A stretch of 37,648 bases of DNA from an uncultured Muribaculaceae bacterium (GTDB taxonomy: Bacteria; Bacteroidota; Bacteroidia; Bacteroidales; Muribaculaceae), in contig CAJTYH010000029.1 in assembly GCA_910583675.1 (NCBI GenBank), positions 1-37,648 of the forward strand, in the 5' to 3' direction. Made by a program: the position numbers and the translations under genes. The first letter of the stretch is position 1. Each line of letters opens with the position of its first letter. The notes beneath the pieces were generated by a model. It did no database searches. It worked only from the letters and a program-made list of their open reading frames with translations, and had not been told where the DNA came from. Positions 33,325 to 37,648 of this stretch are shown here, one piece after another.

Positions 33325-33984
33325 ATGGGTAACGAACTGATAGAATTATGCAGTAAGATAAAATCAGAAATCTCCAATGAAAGCACATTCCATTTGGGGA
33401 TTGGAAATCTGTTGCTATTGCGTAAACAGTTATTAGACACCATATTGCAATTCAAGGTAGAATTATGTCGTGATGATTTTAATGCTATGCCATTCATTGG
33501 AGAGGATGGCTTTCATAGCAAGACAATCGCCTATTCCATTTGGCACATATTCCGTATTGAGGATATTGTAAGCCATACATTGATTAACGGAGATGACCAG
33601 ATATTTTTCTTCGGAAATTTCCAAGAGCGTATAGGCTCTCCAATCATCACAACAGGTAATGAACTTATTGGACATCAGATTGCAGATTTTTCCGCATCCT
33701 TAGATTTGGATGAACTATATAAGTATGCCTTATCGGTTAAGGTAATTACGAATTGGATTATCGAGAATATGACTTTTGCAGATCTTAAACGTAGGATTAC
33801 AACTGCGGATAGATTGCGCCTTGAGTCCTTATGCGTGGTAAGCCAATCCGATAATGCGAGATGGCTGATAGATTATTGGTGTGGCGAAGATTTGGGAGGA
33901 CTGATTCTTATGCCGTTTTCCGAGCATTGGTTGGCTCACATCCATGCCTGTATGCTAATTAGAGATAAATTATATTCAAAATGA
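33325..33984 (+). CDS. DinB-fold-like protein of the BlaI operon
   Basis: The 219-residue protein is mostly helical. It carries histidines in SIWHIFRIEDIVSH (near residue 71) and in a C-terminal HWLAHIHACMLIRDK (near residue 200). This is the pattern of DinB/DUF664-like four-helix metal proteins, which include thiol-dependent transferases. The metal ligands and substrate are not certain. It follows blaI by 13 nt, and its TGA overlaps the beta-lactamase ATG, so the two are translationally coupled. I do not recognise an exact family. Confidence 0.6.
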   Translation: MGNELIELCSKIKSEISNESTFHLGIGNLLLLRKQLLDTILQFKVELCRDDFNAMPFIGEDGFHSKTIAYSIWHIFRIEDIVSHTLINGDDQIFFFGNFQERIGSPIITTGNELIGHQIADFSASLDLDELYKYALSVKVITNWIIENMTFADLKRRITTADRLRLESLCVVSQSDNARWLIDYWCGEDLGGLILMPFSEHWLAHIHACMLIRDKLYSK

Positions 33985-34880
33985 AAAGATTGCTGTTAAT
34001 ACTATCATATTTATCTTTTATGTTGCCTGCTTTCGCAAATGAAAGCAAGTACATAGAGGATGCTTTGCAGGAATATATCAGCGGTAAAGATGCCCGGATT
34101 GGTGTCGCGGTAATTATCAATGGCAAAGACACCGTATCTGTCAACGGCAATCGGGATTTCCCTATGATGAGCGTAGTCAAATTTCCGCTGGCTCTGACGG
34201 TAGCGCACTGGATAAATACTAACGGTATGTCCCTGAACGATACCGTAACATTCAGCGAGAAGGCTATGAAAGAGGATACCTATAGCCCGATGCTCAAAAA
34301 GTATGGTAAGAGCCGAAATACCATGACTATAAGAGAACTGCTTGAATGGTCTTTGGTTGAGAGTGACAACAATGCGGCAGACATACTCCTGCATCGCGTC
34401 GGTGGAACATCGGGAGTAACATCAATAATGAGGCAAATGGGTATCTCTGATGAGATTGTAATCGGAGCCTCGGAAGAAGATATGCACCGTGATCCATACC
34501 TAAGCTATCTTAACCGTGCCACACCTTTGGCAATGGCGCAGCTATTTGATAGGTTTTACCGCGAATTGAGAAACACATCACCATATCACGAAATATCCGC
34601 TATGCTTGAACAGTGTCGCACGGGCCTTGATCGGCTTGCTGTACCCCTTTTGCCTACCAATGCCACGATAGGACATAAGACAGGTACGGGATTTCCGACA
34701 CCCGGAGGGCGCATATCCGCGATAAATGATTGCGGATATGTATGTTTACTCGACGGAACAAGTTATTCGATTGCCGTATTTGTCGCTGACTCCGGTTATG
34801 ATATGACAGCGACATCAGACATAATTGCCGAGATTTCCAAGATTGTTTGGAAAAGTTTGACTGAACATAAAAAGAAATAA
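33981..34880 (+). CDS. class A beta-lactamase, subclass A2-like
   Basis: The 299-residue serine hydrolase has a signal peptide of about 19 residues (cut near PAFA). The active-site SxxK is MSVVKFP with Ser64 and Lys67 (Ser70/Lys73 in standard numbering). The SDN loop is VESDNNAADIL near residue 130. The omega-loop block EEDMHRDPYLSYLN follows, with a candidate Glu166. GHKTGTGF near residue 230 is the KTG motif. The spacing and the EEDMH stretch resemble CfxA, CepA and PER-type enzymes. It should act in the periplasm on penicillins or cephalosporins; spectrum is not predictable. All catalytic residues are present. Confidence 0.93.
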   Translation: MKRLLLILSYLSFMLPAFANESKYIEDALQEYISGKDARIGVAVIINGKDTVSVNGNRDFPMMSVVKFPLALTVAHWINTNGMSLNDTVTFSEKAMKEDTYSPMLKKYGKSRNTMTIRELLEWSLVESDNNAADILLHRVGGTSGVTSIMRQMGISDEIVIGASEEDMHRDPYLSYLNRATPLAMAQLFDRFYRELRNTSPYHEISAMLEQCRTGLDRLAVPLLPTNATIGHKTGTGFPTPGGRISAINDCGYVCLLDGTSYSIAVFVADSGYDMTATSDIIAEISKIVWKSLTEHKKK

Positions 34881-34884
34881 GAAT

Positions 34885-35160
34885 ATGGAACAAAAATTTT
34901 GTCAAAGCTGCGGTATGCCGCTGACTGATGAAGACAAGGGAACAAATGACGATGGCAGCCGTAATGATGATTACTGCAACTATTGTTATATGGATGGCCG
35001 GTTCACGCAGGACATGACAATGGAACAGATGGTCGAGCATTGCGCCCGGTTCACCGATGATATAAACAAGTGGTCCGGGGAAAATATGACCGTAGAACAG
35101 GCGAAAGAGATGATGCGGCAATTTTATCCAACCCTCAAACGCTGGAAAAATAGTCTATGA
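34885..35160 (+). CDS. zinc-ribbon domain protein (copy 1)
   Basis: The 91-residue protein begins MEQKFCQSCGMPLTDEDKGT and continues to DYCNYCYMDGRF, giving a CxxC...CxxC zinc ribbon of the putative Zn-ribbon-2 family. The second half is helical and charged, with MTVEQAKEMMRQFYPTLKRW. Cytoplasmic and of unknown role. It follows the beta-lactamase by 4 nt and overlaps the next gene as ATGA. A second copy begins at 37548. Confidence 0.85.
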   Translation: MEQKFCQSCGMPLTDEDKGTNDDGSRNDDYCNYCYMDGRFTQDMTMEQMVEHCARFTDDINKWSGENMTVEQAKEMMRQFYPTLKRWKNSL

Positions 35161-35627
35161 GATTTTGTTGTACAGTTTTATCCGTGTCAGACATAAACAA
35201 AGCCCGAAGTTTTTACGAAAACATATTCGGGTTGGAAGTCTGTCAGGATTATGGCCGGAACATCTTGTTCTCCTGCGGTCTGGCCTTACAGCAGGATTTC
35301 GATTGGCTCATTGGCGTACCTAAAGAACAAGTCCATGAAAAGCCAGACAATATTGAAATCGCTTTTGAAGAGCATGATTTTGACACCTTCCTGCAAAAAC
35401 TAAATGACTATCCCACAATCAAGTTTTTAGGCAGTGTCATTGAACATGATTGGGGACAACGGGTGATTCGTTTCTATGACTTGGACGGACATCTCATAGA
35501 AGTCGGTGAAGAAATGAAGATGGTTGTCGAGAGATTCATCTCTAACGGAATGACTTTAGAAGAAGTTTCCAAAAGGATGGATGTATCAGTTGATGGTCTG
35601 CAAAAACTATTAAATAAAATCATCTAA
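35157..35627 (+). CDS. VOC-family protein with HTH-like tail
   Basis: The 156 residues open with a glyoxalase/bleomycin-resistance-type domain: TVLSVSDINKARSFYENIFG near residues 6-25, then FYDLDGHLIEVGEEM near residue 104. The last 30 residues, FISNGMTLEEVSKRMDVSVD and the following helix, read like a helix-turn-helix. VOC proteins include metal-dependent lyases, dioxygenases and antibiotic-binding or modifying proteins; the substrate here is unknown. It overlaps the zinc-ribbon gene and is 2 nt from the next. Confidence 0.82.
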   Translation: MRFCCTVLSVSDINKARSFYENIFGLEVCQDYGRNILFSCGLALQQDFDWLIGVPKEQVHEKPDNIEIAFEEHDFDTFLQKLNDYPTIKFLGSVIEHDWGQRVIRFYDLDGHLIEVGEEMKMVVERFISNGMTLEEVSKRMDVSVDGLQKLLNKII

Positions 35628-35629
35628 AT

Positions 35630-36385
35630 ATGGATATACAACGCATAATCAGCTTGGTAAAAGAGACCAAGGGAATAATCACAAACAGGGAAATGGCAGC
35701 CCATGTGAAAGAAAAAGGAATTGCCGATTACGTTACGCAAGTTGACGTGGCTGTACAGGACTTTCTGAAAAAGGCACTATATATACTTGCACCGGACATA
35801 CAGTTTCTCGGAGAGGAAACCGGCTTGCAGCAGATGGACACAGACAGCTATTGGATTCTTGACCCAGTAGACGGCACTACCAACTTGATGCACGACTACC
35901 GGCACAGCGTAGTCTCGTTGGCTCTTTGTCGCCAAAAGGAGATTGTCATGGGCATTGTCTATGACCCGTTTCATGATGAGCTTTTTTCTGCCATCAAAGG
36001 CGAGGGCAGTTTCTTGAACGGTAAGCCCATACACGTTTCCCCTGCCCATAAACTCTCGGAAACCATAATCGGCATCGGTACGGCAAAAAGAGAGCTGGCG
36101 AAAGAAAACTTTGCCCGATTTCTCAAAGTCTATGAAAACTCGCAAGATGTCAGACGGCTTGGTTCCGCAGCCTTGGAACTGGCATATACCGCATGTGGCA
36201 GACAGGGCGGGTATTTCGAGGTGTATTTGAATCCTTGGGATTATGCGGCAGGGATGCTTCTGGTACAAGAGGCCGGAGGCAAAGTGACTGACTGGATGGG
36301 AAATGCTCTTGACCCGGCTCAGGGAAGCCAAGTTATCGGAACAAACGGACAAGTTCATGAAGAATTATTAAAACTAATGTTATGA
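35630..36385 (+). CDS. inositol monophosphatase family protein
   Basis: The 251 residues show the lithium-sensitive phosphatase motifs: FLGEETGLQ near residue 63, WILDPVDGTTNLMHDY near residue 82 and LNPWDYAAGMLLVQEAGG near residue 202. This family includes inositol monophosphatase, fructose-1,6-bisphosphatase-like SuhB and 3'(2'),5'-bisphosphate nucleotidase (CysQ). Which substrate this one uses is not visible. The stop overlaps the following membrane gene as ATGA. Confidence 0.9.
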   Translation: MDIQRIISLVKETKGIITNREMAAHVKEKGIADYVTQVDVAVQDFLKKALYILAPDIQFLGEETGLQQMDTDSYWILDPVDGTTNLMHDYRHSVVSLALCRQKEIVMGIVYDPFHDELFSAIKGEGSFLNGKPIHVSPAHKLSETIIGIGTAKRELAKENFARFLKVYENSQDVRRLGSAALELAYTACGRQGGYFEVYLNPWDYAAGMLLVQEAGGKVTDWMGNALDPAQGSQVIGTNGQVHEELLKLML

Positions 36386-36729
36386 GCGAAAGTCGCAGAG
36401 TAGTGATGCTATGGATTGGCATAACCATAACAATTATGTTTTTCCTGCCGTTTGCCGTAGCAAAACTTGCATCCGAATGTGCAGGTATGGCATTGTGCAT
36501 GATGCTGTTCCTTGTTATAAATCCATTATATTCAATAATGCTTGGCATTATTTCCGGAAAGAATATCAAAAAATTATGGCATCTCCCGATCATCTCTGCC
36601 GTGGCATTTCTTGCAGGAGTATGGCTGTTCTTTGGGATTCAGGAACCGTGGTTTCTGATATATGCCTCGGTCTATCTTTGTATCGGAATAATCTCAATGC
36701 TGATTACAAATTATATAAAGCAAAAATAA
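36382..36729 (+). CDS. small integral membrane protein
   Basis: The 115-residue protein has four hydrophobic segments: about residues 8-26, 32-52, 60-81 and 87-110. Between the second and third is a short basic loop (GKNIKKLW). No family recognised. It is coupled to the phosphatase gene by overlap and is 1 nt from the tautomerase gene. Confidence 0.78.
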   Translation: MSESRRVVMLWIGITITIMFFLPFAVAKLASECAGMALCMMLFLVINPLYSIMLGIISGKNIKKLWHLPIISAVAFLAGVWLFFGIQEPWFLIYASVYLCIGIISMLITNYIKQK

Positions 36730-36730
36730 T

Positions 36731-36931
36731 ATGCCATACATATCCATTGAAAGCGGTAGATTGACCGCAGAGCAAAAGAAAGAGTTGATTGAACAGCTCA
36801 CGGCAACTGCTTCCGAGATAACACATATCCCGGCGCAGTTCTTCACTGTCACAATCAAGGAATTGCCTGATGAAAATTTCGGCATTGGCGGCAAGTCAAT
36901 CAATGAAATCAAGCAGAACTATAAAAGTTAG
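36731..36931 (+). CDS. 4-oxalocrotonate tautomerase family protein
   Basis: The 66-residue protein starts MPYISIESGRLTAEQKKELI. After removal of Met, the N-terminal proline would be the catalytic base of this superfamily. The beta-alpha-beta fold is suggested by the hydrophobic pattern, and FFTVTIKEL follows near residue 37. Small members assemble into hexamers. Natural substrate unknown. Confidence 0.88.
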   Translation: MPYISIESGRLTAEQKKELIEQLTATASEITHIPAQFFTVTIKELPDENFGIGGKSINEIKQNYKS

Positions 36932-36935
36932 GATT

Positions 36936-37544
36936 ATGAATATTCAAAAAGAACTGGAACAGCTTTCTACAGTTAAAACAGATTTACGTTTTAATGATGT
37001 GGATGTTATGCCGGAAACGATTTACGCAATCATGATAAATGAGGTTGTCCCATCATGTGTAGAAGATGATTTTTATGGAAGACCGGATGCTGCGTATATG
37101 ACAACGACAATTCCATTGTTCCGAAAAGCAGGGATAGATGTAGGTTCGGTACAGGATATTTTGAATCGAGGAATTTACATTACCAATGCGGTCAAAACAC
37201 CTAAAACCGAATATGCTGTTTCAAAGGAGAGCATAGAGGACAGTCTGTCCTATCTGGAAAAAGAACTTGCTTTATTTCCCAACGTCAAAGTTATCATGCT
37301 TATGGGGGATGTGGCAAAGAAAGCCTTTAATATGATCAGCAAGAAGGCGACAAAGAAAAACGCCGTTCCAAGCACCTCTACTTACAAATTGCGCAATACC
37401 GAGATTTTATATAACGGTATTCGCATTCTCCCATCATACATTATGACTGGGCAAAACATTCTAATAGAGAAGTCAAAGTTTGAAATGGCTTCTGAAGATA
37501 TTTCTATGATGTATCGGTTGATAAACAATGATTTAATAAATTAA
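36936..37544 (+). CDS. uracil-DNA glycosylase-family-like protein
   Basis: The 202-residue protein carries IYITNAVKTPKTEYAVSKE near residue 88 and VKVIMLMGDVAKKAFNMI near residue 123. It ends with LPSYIMTGQNIL near residue 167. These resemble the conserved blocks of the uracil-DNA glycosylase superfamily, but the canonical GxDPxH-type opening is not obvious, so enzymatic identity is uncertain. The frame extends to 36870 inside the tautomerase gene; the ATG at 36936 gives a 4-nt gap. Confidence 0.62.
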   Translation: MNIQKELEQLSTVKTDLRFNDVDVMPETIYAIMINEVVPSCVEDDFYGRPDAAYMTTTIPLFRKAGIDVGSVQDILNRGIYITNAVKTPKTEYAVSKESIEDSLSYLEKELALFPNVKVIMLMGDVAKKAFNMISKKATKKNAVPSTSTYKLRNTEILYNGIRILPSYIMTGQNILIEKSKFEMASEDISMMYRLINNDLIN

Positions 37545-37547
37545 TAT

Positions 37548-37648
37548 ATGGAACAAAGATTTTGTCAAAGCTGCGGGATGCCCCTTGTAGAGAGTAACAT
37601 CGGCACAAATTCAGACGGCAGCAAAAGTAAGGACTATTGTGGCTACTG
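37548..37648 (+). CDS. zinc-ribbon domain protein (copy 2, cut by window end)
   Basis: The visible 33 residues, starting MEQRFCQSCGMPLVESNIGT and reaching DYCGYC, are a close relative of the copy at 34885. The first 40 nt are nearly identical at the DNA level too. It starts 4 nt after the glycosylase-like gene, and the window ends before its stop codon. Confidence 0.8.
   Translation, partial: MEQRFCQSCGMPLVESNIGTNSDGSKSKDYCGY

Overview
The window looks like a chromosomal segment of a gut Bacteroidales bacterium, most likely Muribaculaceae-like. I infer this from family content and promoter style, not from a database match. Supporting signs are several exact or near-exact Bacteroidetes promoters (TTTG, about 20 bp, TAnnTTTG), few Shine-Dalgarno sites, a Wzi-type capsule protein, a glycine-lipid acyltransferase pair, the DUF3098/FtsX/UppP cluster and a class A2-type beta-lactamase. 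No rRNA, tRNA or CRISPR array was seen.

Region 1 (about 0.2-4.5 kb, + strand) is a galactose and cell-wall block: galK, a sugar-phosphate nucleotidyltransferase, galE and murI. No galT is visible. A 188-bp nested palindrome resembling a MITE sits between galK and the nucleotidyltransferase. The galE terminator abuts the murI start codon.

Region 2 (13.7-4.5 kb, - strand) is a long tightly packed run: glsA-like and glsB-like acyltransferases, a Wzi-family protein, a small lipoprotein, legB-like dehydratase, an ATP-grasp enzyme, neuB, prmC, recX and comF. It combines envelope lipid and nonulosonate surface-sugar functions with housekeeping genes through ATGA-type overlaps.

Region 3 (13.9-28.5 kb) is core genome: a DUF115-like protein and YigZ (+); then ferredoxin-like DUF2148, queA, truB, uppP, DUF3098, ftsX and miaB (-); then a CoA-transferase, a bile-acid-symporter-family transporter, a Crp/Fnr regulator, an OmpA-family porin and DAHP synthase/chorismate mutase (+). 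The miaB and CoA-transferase promoters overlap back to back. Between the Crp gene and ompA, a good promoter and an intrinsic terminator bracket about 250 nt of structured non-coding sequence, a candidate small RNA.

Region 4 (28.5 kb to the end) is accessory DNA around a tyrosine recombinase (31.5-32.6 kb). To its left, reading leftward, is a compact operon of a PvuRts1I/AbaSI-like modification-dependent endonuclease, a coiled-coil protein, an unknown two-part protein, two paralogous microproteins with one predicted membrane helix each (43 and 40 aa), and a 52-aa very basic protein. The last three are too short for ordinary ORF calling. To the right is a BlaI-type repressor with a near-perfect promoter, followed by an unbroken operon: DinB-fold protein, class A beta-lactamase, zinc-ribbon protein, VOC protein with a helix-turn-helix-like tail, inositol-monophosphatase-family enzyme, membrane protein, tautomerase, uracil-DNA-glycosylase-family protein and a second zinc-ribbon protein cut by the window edge. 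The left operon looks like an undescribed defence module; the right one like a regulated detoxification or resistance module.
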